Positions 17,401 through 25,257 of a DNA stretch of 64,000 nt are shown here, one piece after another. This DNA is from Nonomuraea sp. NBC_00507 (GTDB lineage: Bacteria > Actinomycetota > Actinomycetes > Streptosporangiales > Streptosporangiaceae). Made by a program: the position numbers and the translations under genes. The first letter of the stretch is position 1. Each line of letters begins with the position of its first letter. The stretch covers positions 8,804,001 through 8,868,000 of the forward strand of contig NZ_CP107853.1 of assembly GCF_036013525.1 (NCBI RefSeq), written 5' to 3'. The notes below the pieces were generated by a model. The model saw nothing but the letters and a program-made list of their open reading frames with translations, did not search any database and was not told where the DNA came from.

Positions 17401-18882
17401 CATGACCTGGCGCACCGGACCGATCGCGCCGTCGTGGAGTGCGCGCGCCGGGCCAGGATCCGGCCGGGAACCGGGCACCGCGGCTGGCACAAGGTCCTCG
17501 TGCTGCCGTTCGAGCCGTCGCGCGGCTTCCACGCCACCCTCGGCCGGTCGGGCAAGGACATCCTGCTCAGCGTCAAGGGCGCACCTGAGGTCGTGCTGTC
17601 CCGCTGCCGGCGGCGCCTGCTGGCCGGCTCCGAGCGAGACCTGACGGACGGTGAGCGCGCGGCCATGACGGAGCTGGCCGAGCGGCTCGCCGGAGCCGGC
17701 CACCGGGTGCTCGCCGTAGCCGAGCGCCGCATGGCGATCACGCCGGACGAGGTCGACGAGAACGCGATCCGCGACCTGGTGTTCCTCGGCTTCCTCGCGC
17801 TCGCCGACCCGGTGCGCACCAGCGCGGCCCCGGCGGTCGAGCACCTGCGCGAAGCCGGCGTGCAGACCGTCATGATCACCGGCGATCACCCGGCGACGGC
17901 CGACGCGATCGCGGCGACCATGAACCCCGGCCACAAGCCCAACCAGATCATCACCGGGGCGGAGATCGACCGGCTCGACGACGCCACGCTGGACCGGCGG
18001 CTGCCGGAGATCGATGTGATCGCCCGGTGCAGCCCGGCACAGAAGGTCCGCATCATCCAGGCGTACCAGCGGCTGGGCAAGGTCGTCGCGATGACCGGCG
18101 ACGGGGCCAACGACGCCGCCGCCATCAGGCTGGCGGATGTCGGCATCGCGCTCGGCCGCCGCGGCACGCCGGCCGCGCAGGCCGCCGCCGACCTCGTGGT
18201 CTCCGACGACCGGCTGGAAACGATCATCGAGGCGCTGGTGGAGGGCCGCGCCATGTGGTCGTCGGTACGGCACGCGCTGGGCATCCTGCTGGGCGGCAAC
18301 CTCGGCGAGATCGCCTTCACCGTGCTCGGCACGGCCCTGACCGGCCGATCCCCGCTCAATGCCCGCCAGCTGCTGCTGGTCAACCTGCTCACCGACCTCG
18401 CGCCGGCGCTGGCGATCGCGCTGCGCCCGCCCAGCAGGTACGACGTCGCGCACCTGCTCCGCGAGGGCCCCGACATCTCCCTCGGCCAGCCGCTCACCCA
18501 GGAGATGACGACCCGGGCCCTGGCCACCACCGCCGGAGCAGGCGGCGCGTGGCTCGCCGCCCGCCTCACCGGCCGCTCCCGCCGCGCCTCCACCGTGGCA
18601 CTCGCGGCCCTGGTCGGCACCCAGCTCGGCCAGACCCTGCTGACCGGCGGCCTGGACCGCAACGTCTTGGCGACCGGCCTGAGTTCGGCCGCCGTGCTCG
18701 CCGCCGTCATCCAAACGCCGATCGTGAGCCGCTTCTTCGGCTGCACCCCGCTCGGGCCGATCGGCTGGAGCATCGTCCTCAGCAGCGCCACCGCCGGGAG
18801 CGTCCTCGGCGCCGCGCTCAGCCGGTGGACACCCGCGTTCCTCATCGCTGAGCCCTCAACCGAAGCGCCCACCGAGGCATGA
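14464..18882 (+). CDS. ctpI: CtpI-type double-length P-type ATPase
   Basis: A 1472-residue membrane ATPase, far longer than the usual 650-900 and like mycobacterial CtpI. The C-terminal half is a complete pump: TGES actuator motif at about 774, VPEGLPF transmembrane motif, phosphorylated Asp at about 931 in DKTGTLTEG, and TGDGAND at about 1211. The N-terminal half looks like a decayed ATPase copy. At about residue 342 LDTLMLDEVAL replaces LDxxDKTGT, and near residue 497 MISGDRRALGAADCGIGV mimics the hinge motif without its catalytic residues. The ATG follows GGAAGGAGAG. The transported ion is unknown. It may be regulated through the pseudo-ATPase half. Confidence 0.92.
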   Translation: MALMGLRAPAPVSGAVGLVTGVAGWLLGGDHDARDVWECPGRLHIETHGVHGPGGARVARRVERTLQGHPGVLWARVNAPACRVVVALADPPPPRRELVALVAQAESAPINVDEEIAEEELHHPAEGPGRTRALPNLAVDTAALALSGLTRLAPWAPLPTELAGLISAASLHPGLREVAADHLHGQERAESLVSMAAGLTHALAAGGSGVVLDVAQRIGQWQEARASQQAWQEAEPRFIRGPEHAGADPVVVERPCRLPDGPVERYQRRVLAFGVAAVPAATPLVGWRRAAAVGLATLPKATEAGRAAFASHLGTVLARSGALVMDRAVLRLLGRLDTLMLDEVALRSNRWELTDLVPLAGVDAGEVAEAGFALFAPDDVRTVRRSGEWVLGPVEELELRGRTGARERRRLAKGRAEVVLGLARGRRLDAVMAAERQTAAGLDAVIGAARRAGLRIVLATDDQRARPGYADAVVERSRGLTAAVRELQADGGAVMMISGDRRALGAADCGIGVHQDGSPPPWGAHVLVGSELGTVVLLVEAVAAARCVDRDCIMLAQAATGIGAVAALEGGPARPAARSIAAVNAGAALSFFDGVWRAHHLHTRTPTRAAARPPWHLMPPAAVLRRLDTTDGGLTGDEARRRWRAGGRLEPLGTSLGTAFMEELANPLTPILAGGAALSAVVGSLVDAGLVAGVTGLSALTGAVQRVRTDRALADLMARSAVGATVRRDGIDRVVTAEQLVPGDVVRLGPGDVVPADCRLLEAEGVEADESSLTGESLPVAKDPAPVVAAEVAERRSMLYEGTTLAAGRAVAVVVATGADTEVGRSMAAARQSAPTTGVEVHLRRFTRRSLPVALGSGAAVVGAGLLHGTSVRESLGAAVNLAIASVPEGLPFLVNAAQLAAARRLADLGALVRNPRTIEALGRVDVLCFDKTGTLTEGRLAVREVHDGAHGCPPQSLDEPCRAVVAAALRASPDARHPHDLAHRTDRAVVECARRARIRPGTGHRGWHKVLVLPFEPSRGFHATLGRSGKDILLSVKGAPEVVLSRCRRRLLAGSERDLTDGERAAMTELAERLAGAGHRVLAVAERRMAITPDEVDENAIRDLVFLGFLALADPVRTSAAPAVEHLREAGVQTVMITGDHPATADAIAATMNPGHKPNQIITGAEIDRLDDATLDRRLPEIDVIARCSPAQKVRIIQAYQRLGKVVAMTGDGANDAAAIRLADVGIALGRRGTPAAQAAADLVVSDDRLETIIEALVEGRAMWSSVRHALGILLGGNLGEIAFTVLGTALTGRSPLNARQLLLVNLLTDLAPALAIALRPPSRYDVAHLLREGPDISLGQPLTQEMTTRALATTAGAGGAWLAARLTGRSRRASTVALAALVGTQLGQTLLTGGLDRNVLATGLSSAAVLAAVIQTPIVSRFFGCTPLGPIGWSIVLSSATAGSVLGAALSRWTPAFLIAEPSTEAPTEA

Positions 18883-19081
18883 AGGCCCTCACGGGCAGCA
18901 CCACTCGTGAAAGTTTCACCTGCACAACCCGAGGACAGTCCTCCCTCTCTCAGCCGCCTTGCCGCCCGTGACCTCGCCCGACTTGCCCGCTCCCGGCGGG
19001 GTCGGCCGCACCGCGGCGAGGAGGTCGCCGCATGACGCCTTTCCCCGCCCGGTGGCGGGTGCTTAACTCTGCTCACCGCAC

Positions 19082-19096
19082 GGAAAGCGCTTACCA
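19082..19096 (+). promoter_or_regulatory. LacI-type operator upstream of pectate lyase
   Basis: GGAAAGCGCTTACCA lies 42 bases upstream of the pectate lyase start and matches the PL11-associated site at 11142-11156 in 14 of 15 positions. The AAGCGCTT core is palindromic, as expected for a LacI-family dimer. The rest of the 256-base gap (18883-19138) shows nothing else clear. Confidence 0.72.
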
Positions 19097-19138
19097 GCCC
19101 CGGCAGGCGCCTACGACGAGCCCCCACGGAGACGAACG

Positions 19139-20305
19139 ATGCGCTTGAAAGCCGTCATCGCGTGCGCCGGCCTGTTAGCCGGCGTACTCGTCGCACTCTC
19201 ACCCTCGGCCGCGCAGGCCGCGCCCACGCGCTACGAGGCCGAGACCTCGCCGGCGACCTGCACCGGCACCATCGACTCCAACTGGGCCGGCTACTCCGGC
19301 AGCGGCTTCTGCAACGGCAACAACGCCTCCGGCGCCTACGCCCAGTTCACCGTGAACGCCTCTGCCGCCGGCACCGCGACGCTGGGCATCCGGTTCGCCA
19401 ACGGGACCACCACGGCGCGGCCCGCCGGTCTGATCGTCAACGGATCCACCGTGCAGACCCCGTCGTTCGAAGGCACCGGCGCGTGGTCGACCTGGGTCAC
19501 CAAGACCGTGACCGTCTCGGTGAACGCCGGCGGCAACACCATCCGCTTGAACCCGACCACCGCCGCGGGCCTCCCCAACCTCGACTACCTTGATGTCGAG
19601 GCCGGCAGCCAGCCACCGCCCACCCCGAGCTGGCCGACGCCGACCGGGCAGGTCGGCGTGAACGGCACCGTCGAGGTGCCGACCAGCGGTCTGGACGGCG
19701 GCATGCGCCGTTACTGCTGCATCGGCGACGGCAGCCAGGAGGAGAGCCAGGACCCGATGTTCCGGCTCGCCCCCGGTGCGACGCTCTCCAACGTCATCAT
19801 CGGCGCGCCCGCGGGCGACGGCGTGCACTGCACCGGCCCCTGCACGCTGCGCAACGTGTGGTGGGAGGACGTCGGCGAGGACGCGGCCACGTTCCGCGGC
19901 AGCGGCTCGCCCGCCTTCCTCGTGGACGGCGGTGGCGCCCGGTCGGCCGGCGACAAGGTCTTCCAGCACAACGGCCCCGGAACGCTGACCGTCCAGAACT
20001 TCCAGGCCAGCAACTTCGGCACGTTCTACCGCTCGTGCGGCAACTGCTCGACGCAGTACCGGCGGAACGTGGTGATCCAGAACGTCACGCTGACCCGTCC
20101 GGGCAACACGGTGGCCGGCGTCAACGTCAACTACGGTGACACCGCCCGGTTCACCGGGATCACGATCGTCAACGACCCGAGCCGGTCCATGGTGATCTGC
20201 CGCAAGTACAACGGCAACAACACCGGCGACGAGCCCACCCAGGTGGGCACCGGAGCGGACGGCACCAACTGCATCTACTCCTCATCCGACCTCACCTACC
20301 GGTAG
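19139..20305 (+). CDS. Secreted pectate lyase (PL3) with N-terminal carbohydrate-binding module
   Basis: A 388-residue secreted enzyme cleaving polygalacturonate. A Sec signal peptide ends SAAQAA (about 28). Residues about 30-155 form a CBM35/CBM6-like beta-sandwich that starts TRYEAETSPA and ends LPNLDYLDVEAG. A proline-rich linker (PPPTPSWPTPTG) leads to the catalytic domain. That domain has paired cysteines (RYCCIGDG, VHCTGPCTLRNVWWEDVGED) and acidic clusters of the PL3 parallel beta-helix, then the basic segment ICRKYNGNN. The shared operator suggests co-expression with the PL11 lyase, so that homogalacturonan and rhamnogalacturonan regions are degraded together. Confidence 0.9.
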   Translation: MRLKAVIACAGLLAGVLVALSPSAAQAAPTRYEAETSPATCTGTIDSNWAGYSGSGFCNGNNASGAYAQFTVNASAAGTATLGIRFANGTTTARPAGLIVNGSTVQTPSFEGTGAWSTWVTKTVTVSVNAGGNTIRLNPTTAAGLPNLDYLDVEAGSQPPPTPSWPTPTGQVGVNGTVEVPTSGLDGGMRRYCCIGDGSQEESQDPMFRLAPGATLSNVIIGAPAGDGVHCTGPCTLRNVWWEDVGEDAATFRGSGSPAFLVDGGGARSAGDKVFQHNGPGTLTVQNFQASNFGTFYRSCGNCSTQYRRNVVIQNVTLTRPGNTVAGVNVNYGDTARFTGITIVNDPSRSMVICRKYNGNNTGDEPTQVGTGADGTNCIYSSSDLTYR

Positions 20306-20313
20306 CCGGCGAC

Positions 20314-20333
20314 GGCGGGCCGCCGTGCCCGCC
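20314..20333. terminator. Hairpin between converging pectate lyase and ArsR-type gene
   Basis: GGCGGGC and GCCCGCC form a 7-bp GC stem with a 6-base loop in the 32-base gap between two converging genes. It could serve both directions. Confidence 0.55.
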
Positions 20334-20337
20334 GGCG

Positions 20338-21309
20338 TCAGTCGTCTCGTTGGCCCTCGATCAAGGCCTCGCCGATTGTCGTCCGGGAGTAGAAGACGGA
20401 CCGGCCGATGCGGTGCCGCCGGACAAGGCGGGCATCCAGCAGGATCTTGAGGTGGCGGCCCACTGACCCGAGCCCCTGGCCGGTCAGCGCCACGAGCTGG
20501 GTCGTGCTCTTGGGGCTGTCGAGAAGAACGAGCACGCCCGCCCGGGCCGGCCCCAGCAACCTGCCCAGGGCGCCGGGCACCGGCAACCGGTCCTGTTCGG
20601 CTAGGGCGCCCCTGCACGGGTACATCACGGCGTACCGGAGGGGCAGGTGCCAGCTGACCCACCCGCAGCTCGGGGTCACCGGCACGAACAGCAGCTGAGC
20701 ACCGGACAGCTCCCTGGGCGGGTTGTCGTGTGCGTTGATCTGCAGCCGGCCCTCGCCCAGCCAGCGCATCCCCGGTCGCATGTCATCCAGTGCCGCGGCC
20801 CAGCCGCCCTGGCTCAACCGCTCCGACCTCGCGACGATGTCGGTCTCGATGACCCTGCGGCGCCGCGGCCAGTAAGGCGAGATCGCCTGCCGCCATACCC
20901 ACGCCAGGAGGTCGGCGGCACGTTCGGCCAGATCGGTGCGGTCCAGCGCGGCGGGAAGCGGCCCGCCCAGCGACACCGTCAGGTCCGCGTGGACGATCTC
21001 GCTGGGAGTCGTACGTATGCGCTCCAGTTCGTCCTCGAACGTCGCCTCTCCGTCGCCGGCGGGCGTGGGCACGAGGAAGTCGGCGATCCAGCGGTGGCCG
21101 AGCGCGGCACGCACGAGCAGCGCGCTGACCGGGTCGGCGGACAGCCGGCGTCGGTAGGGCGGCAGGTGGGCATCGAGCCACGCACGCTCCCCCGGATGCG
21201 CGGCCACGCCCTTCGCCAAGGTCAGCAAGCCCGCGGTGGTCTCGGCGAGAGGGGAGATCACGAACCGGCTCCTGGCAAGGGTGTCCGCGTTGACCTCCCA
21301 CCAGCCCAT
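20338..21309 (-). CDS. ArsR-type winged-helix regulator with N-terminal DUF5937-like domain
   Basis: A 323-residue protein. The C-terminal about 80 residues form a winged helix-turn-helix: KSTTQLVALTGQGLGSVGRHLKIL, then the wing VRRHRIGRSVFYS, ending with a helix. The longer N-terminal part (about 1-235) has no catalytic motif and resembles the DUF5937 domain found in ArsR proteins of actinomycetes. It diverges from the MFS gene at 21368, with a perfect inverted repeat directly upstream of its start codon, so it most likely represses the transporter and itself. The ligand is unknown. Confidence 0.85.
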   Translation of the reverse strand: MGWWEVNADTLARSRFVISPLAETTAGLLTLAKGVAAHPGERAWLDAHLPPYRRRLSADPVSALLVRAALGHRWIADFLVPTPAGDGEATFEDELERIRTTPSEIVHADLTVSLGGPLPAALDRTDLAERAADLLAWVWRQAISPYWPRRRRVIETDIVARSERLSQGGWAAALDDMRPGMRWLGEGRLQINAHDNPPRELSGAQLLFVPVTPSCGWVSWHLPLRYAVMYPCRGALAEQDRLPVPGALGRLLGPARAGVLVLLDSPKSTTQLVALTGQGLGSVGRHLKILLDARLVRRHRIGRSVFYSRTTIGEALIEGQRDD

Positions 21310-21329
21310 GTTTCGCCCCCTTGCGAAAC
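21310..21329. promoter_or_regulatory. Operator-like inverted repeat between regulator and MFS transporter
   Basis: GTTTCGC and GCGAAAC (7-bp perfect arms, 6-base spacer) lie immediately upstream of the regulator start codon and 39 bases upstream of the transporter start. Position and symmetry fit the binding site of the adjacent ArsR-type protein. Confidence 0.65.
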
Positions 21330-21367
21330 CTTAACAGTCCAGCCGCTGAGGCCGATGAGATTCCCGC

Positions 21368-22564
21368 ATGCGTACGTATGGGGACCTTTTCCGGGCGCCG
21401 GAGTTCACGCCGTTGTTCGCCGCCTCCGCCGTACAGACGATGGCCTCGACGGTGAGCGGGCTGGCTCTGGGCACGCTCGTCTACGCGGCGACCAGGTCGC
21501 CGCTCCTGTCGGCCCTGAGCATGTTCGGCGCCTCCTTCGCCCAGGTGATCGGCGCGACGGCGCTGATGTCGGCGGCCGACCGGCTGCCGCCACGCGCCGC
21601 GTTGACCGCCCTGGCCGCGGCCTTCGGGGTCGGGACGGCCGTGATGGCGATCCCCGGCCTGCCGGTGTGGGCGCTCTTCGCCGTCCTGTTCGGCCTCGGG
21701 CTGATCGCTTCGCTGGGTGGCGGGGTGCGCTTCGGGTTGCTGAACGAGATCCTTCCGCGGCAGGGCTACCTGCTCGGCCGATCTGTGCTCAACATGTCGG
21801 TGGGCATCACGCAGATCGTGGGGTTCGCCCTCGGCGGCCTGCTGGTCAACGCCCTGTCCCCGCAGGGCACGTTGCTCGCCGCGGCGATCCTCGACCTGGC
21901 CGCCGCGCTGATCGCGTACATGGGGCTGGCCCGCCGGCCGGCACGCGCCTCCGGCCGCCCGTCCGTCGCCGCCACGTGGCGCAACAACGTCCGGCTGTGG
22001 TCATCGGCGCCTCGCCGGTACGTCTACCTGGCCCTGTGGGTGCCGAACGGGCTGATCGTCGGCTGCGAGGCGCTCTTCGTGCCGTACGCGCCGGAGCACG
22101 CGGGCCTGCTGTTCGCCTTGGCCGCCTTCGGCATGCTGACCGGAGACGTGCTCATCGGCCGGTTCGTCCCGGCCCGGTGGCGGGAGCGGCTCGCCGCCCC
22201 CCTGCGGCTGCTGCTGGCCGTTCCTTACCTGATCTTCATCCTGCGTCCCGGGCTGCCTTTGGCGGCGGTGGCCATCACGCTGGCCTCCATCGGGTATGCG
22301 GCCAGCCTCCTGCTACAGGAGCGGCTGGTCGCGCTCACTCCCGCCGACGTACGGGGACAAGCCCTGGGACTGCACTCCTCCGGCATGATGACCATGCAAG
22401 GCGTCGGAGCCGCTCTCGCCGGCGCCCTCGCTCAATACACCTCTCCCTCCCTCGCCATGTCCGCGATGGCGGCGGCCTCGGTCCTGGTCACCGTGTGCCT
22501 GGCGCCTGGGCTACGCCCCGACCGCAGCGGTGAGGAGGAGATCGCCACGTCGGCCGTACGCTGA
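21368..22564 (+). CDS. MFS transporter (drug/metabolite efflux type)
   Basis: A 398-residue protein with about twelve hydrophobic segments and a central cytoplasmic loop rich in arginine (about 195-215). It starts close to the first membrane helix. It is read divergently from the ArsR-type regulator with a 58-base shared region containing an inverted repeat. That is the usual layout for a ligand-induced efflux pump, so efflux of a small toxic or signalling molecule is likely but not proved. The 166 bases that follow to 22730 show no gene. Confidence 0.87.
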   Translation: MRTYGDLFRAPEFTPLFAASAVQTMASTVSGLALGTLVYAATRSPLLSALSMFGASFAQVIGATALMSAADRLPPRAALTALAAAFGVGTAVMAIPGLPVWALFAVLFGLGLIASLGGGVRFGLLNEILPRQGYLLGRSVLNMSVGITQIVGFALGGLLVNALSPQGTLLAAAILDLAAALIAYMGLARRPARASGRPSVAATWRNNVRLWSSAPRRYVYLALWVPNGLIVGCEALFVPYAPEHAGLLFALAAFGMLTGDVLIGRFVPARWRERLAAPLRLLLAVPYLIFILRPGLPLAAVAITLASIGYAASLLLQERLVALTPADVRGQALGLHSSGMMTMQGVGAALAGALAQYTSPSLAMSAMAAASVLVTVCLAPGLRPDRSGEEEIATSAVR

Positions 22565-22730
22565 CCGACAGATGGGCATTCACCGGTCAAGAGTGCACAA
22601 ATATCTCTACCGACCCCGCAAAGATCATTCACATCACCGGTCGGGGAACGCATGATGAGGGTGTGGCCTCCGAGGGGACCAGCCGGGGGCGGTGACTTGG
22701 GAGGGACGCCGTCCCCGGACAGATGCCGTC

Positions 22731-23162
22731 TCACGCGGGGGCATAAACCCGGTGGACGAACTCGGCGAGCTTGTTGTCGGGCAGTTCCTTGGCCAGGTCC
22801 GCTTCGCTGACCATGCCCACGATGCGGTGCTCGTCGATCACCGGCAGGCGCTTGATCTGGTGCTGCTCCAGCTTCTCCAGCGCCTCCTCCACGCTGCTGC
22901 GGGCCTCCACCCACACCAGGCCCCTGGCGAGCTCGATCGCCACGGTCCGGTCGAGGTCCTTGCCCTCGGCACAGCATTTGATCACGATGTCCCTGTCGGT
23001 GATGATGCCCTTCAGCCGGTCGTCGTCCCCGCAGATCGGCAGCGCGCCGACCCCCAGGTCGCGCATCATCTGCGACGCCCTGCGCAGGGACTCATGCGCG
23101 CCGATGCACTGCGCTCCCTCGTGCATCACGTCCCGGACGGTCTTGCCGATTCCCTGACCCAT
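22731..23162 (-). CDS. Tandem CBS-domain protein (Hrp1-like)
   Basis: A 143-residue protein made of two CBS domains (about 10-65 and 75-130), each with the GxxxxxITDRDI- or GMVSEADL-type edge strand. Such small stand-alone CBS pairs bind adenine nucleotides; the mycobacterial Hrp1 protein of the dormancy regulon has this build. It lies 63 bases downstream of the aconitase stop on the same strand, so they may be co-transcribed. A second such protein is encoded at 26488. Confidence 0.88.
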   Translation of the reverse strand: MGQGIGKTVRDVMHEGAQCIGAHESLRRASQMMRDLGVGALPICGDDDRLKGIITDRDIVIKCCAEGKDLDRTVAIELARGLVWVEARSSVEEALEKLEQHQIKRLPVIDEHRIVGMVSEADLAKELPDNKLAEFVHRVYAPA

Positions 23163-23225
23163 GTGCGGCCTCCCCAGTAGTGGTGGATCGTGTGGTCGCC
23201 GTCCCCCTACCCAGCAGGTCGCGCA

Positions 23226-25142
23226 CTACCTCGATGCATGCTGTCTCAGCAAAGGGATCCAGCCGCCGGCCAGGACCATGGCGCGCTGGCGGTGGGAGAG
23301 GCGGTGCCGGAGGACCACGCCGTTCACGGTCAGTTCGGTGCCGGTCTCGACGGCCTGGCGCAGGCCTTCGAAATGGAGTTCGCCCCCGAAGGTGTCGTAG
23401 TCGGATTCGTCGGCGAATTCCAGCGGCAGCACGCCGAAGTTGGCCAGGTTCTGCCAGTGGATGCGGGCGAAGGACTTGGCGATGACGACGCGGAGTCCCA
23501 GGTAGCGGGGCACGATGGCGGCGTGCTCGCGTGAGGAGCCCTGGCCGTAGTTGCGGCCGGCGACGATGGCGTGCGGGCCCGCGTCGCGGGCCCGCCGCGG
23601 ATAGTCCGGGTCGATCTGGGTGAAGGCGAAGTCGGCCAGCGCCGCGATGTTGCTGCGGTAGGGCAGCGCCCGGGCGCCGGCCGGCATGATCTCGTCGGTG
23701 GACAGGTCGTCGCCGGCCGTGAGCACGACCGGCAGGGTGAGGGAGTCGGGCAGCGGGTCGAGCTCGGGCAGCGAGCCGATGCTCGGGGCCTTGCTGAGCT
23801 CCACCTCGCGTGCCTGGCCGGCCGGCAGCGGCGGTTCAAAGAGGGCCGTGCCGGCGCTGACCGTCCGCGGCAGGTGTACCCGTGGAGGGTCGAGGCCGAG
23901 GTCGCGTGGGTCGGTGATGGCACCGGTCAGTGCTGCGGCGGCGGCGGTCTCGGGTGAGCAGAGCCAGACCGAGTCGTCGTGGGTGCCCGAGCGGCCGGGG
24001 AAGTTGCGGGGGAAGGTGCGCAGGCTGTTGCGGCCTACGGCGGGCGCCTGGCCCATGCCGATGCAGCCTAGGCAGCCGGTCTGGTGAATGCGGGCACCGG
24101 CCTCGAGGAGCGCGGTGATGGCGCCCATTTTGGTGAGATCGGTGAGGATCTGCCGGGAGGTGGGGTTCACGTCCAGGGATACCTGGGGGTGCACCTGCCT
24201 GCCGCGCAGGATGTCGGCCACCACCGCGAAGTCGCGGAGGCCGGGGTTGGCCGAGGATCCCACGACGACCTGGTGGACCGGCTCGCCCGCGGCGTGCCGT
24301 ACGGGGATGACGTTTCCCGGCGAGCCGGGGCGGGCGATCAGCGGCTCGAGCGTGGACAGGTCGATCTCGTCGTGCAGGTCGTAAGCGGCGCCGGGGTCGG
24401 CCAGGATTTCGGTGAAGTCGCCGGCCCTGCCTTGCGAGCGCAGGAACTCCATGACCCGTTCGTCGGAGGGGAAGACCGTGGTGGTGGCTCCCAGCTCGGC
24501 GCCCATGTTGGCGATCACGTGCCGGTCCATCGCGGTCAGCGTGCCGAGCGCGGGCCCGTGGTATTCGATGATCCGGTGCACGCCGCCCCGTACGCCGTGG
24601 CGGCGCAACATTTCCAGGATCACGTCCTTGGCGCTCACCCACGGCGGCAGCGCGCCGGTGAGCCGTACGCCCCAGATCTCGGGCATCGTGACGAACAGCG
24701 GCTCGCCGGCCATGGCCATGGCCACCTCCAGGCCACCGACGCCGATGGCCAGCATGCCGAGCGAGCCGGCCGCGCAGGTGTGCGAGTCGGACCCGGCGAG
24801 CGTCTTGCCCGGCACGCCGAAATGCTGCATGTGGGTGGGGTGGGACACCCCGTTGCCCGGGCGCGAGTGCCAGATGCCGAACCGGCGGCAGGCCGAGCGG
24901 AGGAACACGTGGTCGGCCATGTTGCGCTCGTCGGTCTGCAGCAGGTTGTGATCGACGTACTGGACGGCCACCTCGGTGCGTACCCGGTCCAGGGCGAGAG
25001 CCTCCAGTTCGAGCATCACCATCGTGCCGGTGGCGTCCTGGATCAGCGCCTGGTCGATCCGCAGCCCGATCTCCTCACCCGGCCGCAGCTCACCACTCGC
25101 CAGATGTGCGGCGATCAACTTCTTCGTCACGTTCAAGCTCAC
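23226..25142 (-). CDS. Aconitate hydratase, short (Aquifex-type) form
   Basis: A 638-residue aconitase-superfamily enzyme, much shorter than AcnA (about 900) and similar in length to the TIGR01342 group. It isomerises citrate to isocitrate or a related substrate through a 4Fe-4S cluster. Cysteine ligands are visible in SDSHTCAAGSLG and in HQTGCLGCIGMGQAP. The C-terminal swivel domain (about 480-638) contains YGQGSSREHAA with the catalytic serine. GTG at 25142 follows GAGGAG. It sits between stress-type genes (CBS, BON/SRPBCC), so it may be a condition-specific second aconitase. A hydro-lyase of another pathway cannot be excluded. Confidence 0.88.
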   Translation of the reverse strand: MSLNVTKKLIAAHLASGELRPGEEIGLRIDQALIQDATGTMVMLELEALALDRVRTEVAVQYVDHNLLQTDERNMADHVFLRSACRRFGIWHSRPGNGVSHPTHMQHFGVPGKTLAGSDSHTCAAGSLGMLAIGVGGLEVAMAMAGEPLFVTMPEIWGVRLTGALPPWVSAKDVILEMLRRHGVRGGVHRIIEYHGPALGTLTAMDRHVIANMGAELGATTTVFPSDERVMEFLRSQGRAGDFTEILADPGAAYDLHDEIDLSTLEPLIARPGSPGNVIPVRHAAGEPVHQVVVGSSANPGLRDFAVVADILRGRQVHPQVSLDVNPTSRQILTDLTKMGAITALLEAGARIHQTGCLGCIGMGQAPAVGRNSLRTFPRNFPGRSGTHDDSVWLCSPETAAAAALTGAITDPRDLGLDPPRVHLPRTVSAGTALFEPPLPAGQAREVELSKAPSIGSLPELDPLPDSLTLPVVLTAGDDLSTDEIMPAGARALPYRSNIAALADFAFTQIDPDYPRRARDAGPHAIVAGRNYGQGSSREHAAIVPRYLGLRVVIAKSFARIHWQNLANFGVLPLEFADESDYDTFGGELHFEGLRQAVETGTELTVNGVVLRHRLSHRQRAMVLAGGWIPLLRQHASR

Positions 25143-25257
25143 GAGGGACTCCTCTACCCCGATGGGGCGGGAGGAGTCGGCCGACGGCCGGCGACCAGAT
25201 CGTTAGCGGTCCACGGGCTGGGGTAGCCGCGATCAGAAGGCGAGGAAGGGGGACGTC

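Noticed and set aside
14431..18714. A 1427-codon open frame on the minus strand opposite the P-type ATPase
   Set aside because: It is the shadow of a GC-rich gene: rich in Arg/Gly/Gln/His, no domain, and the plus-strand gene has complete ATPase motifs.
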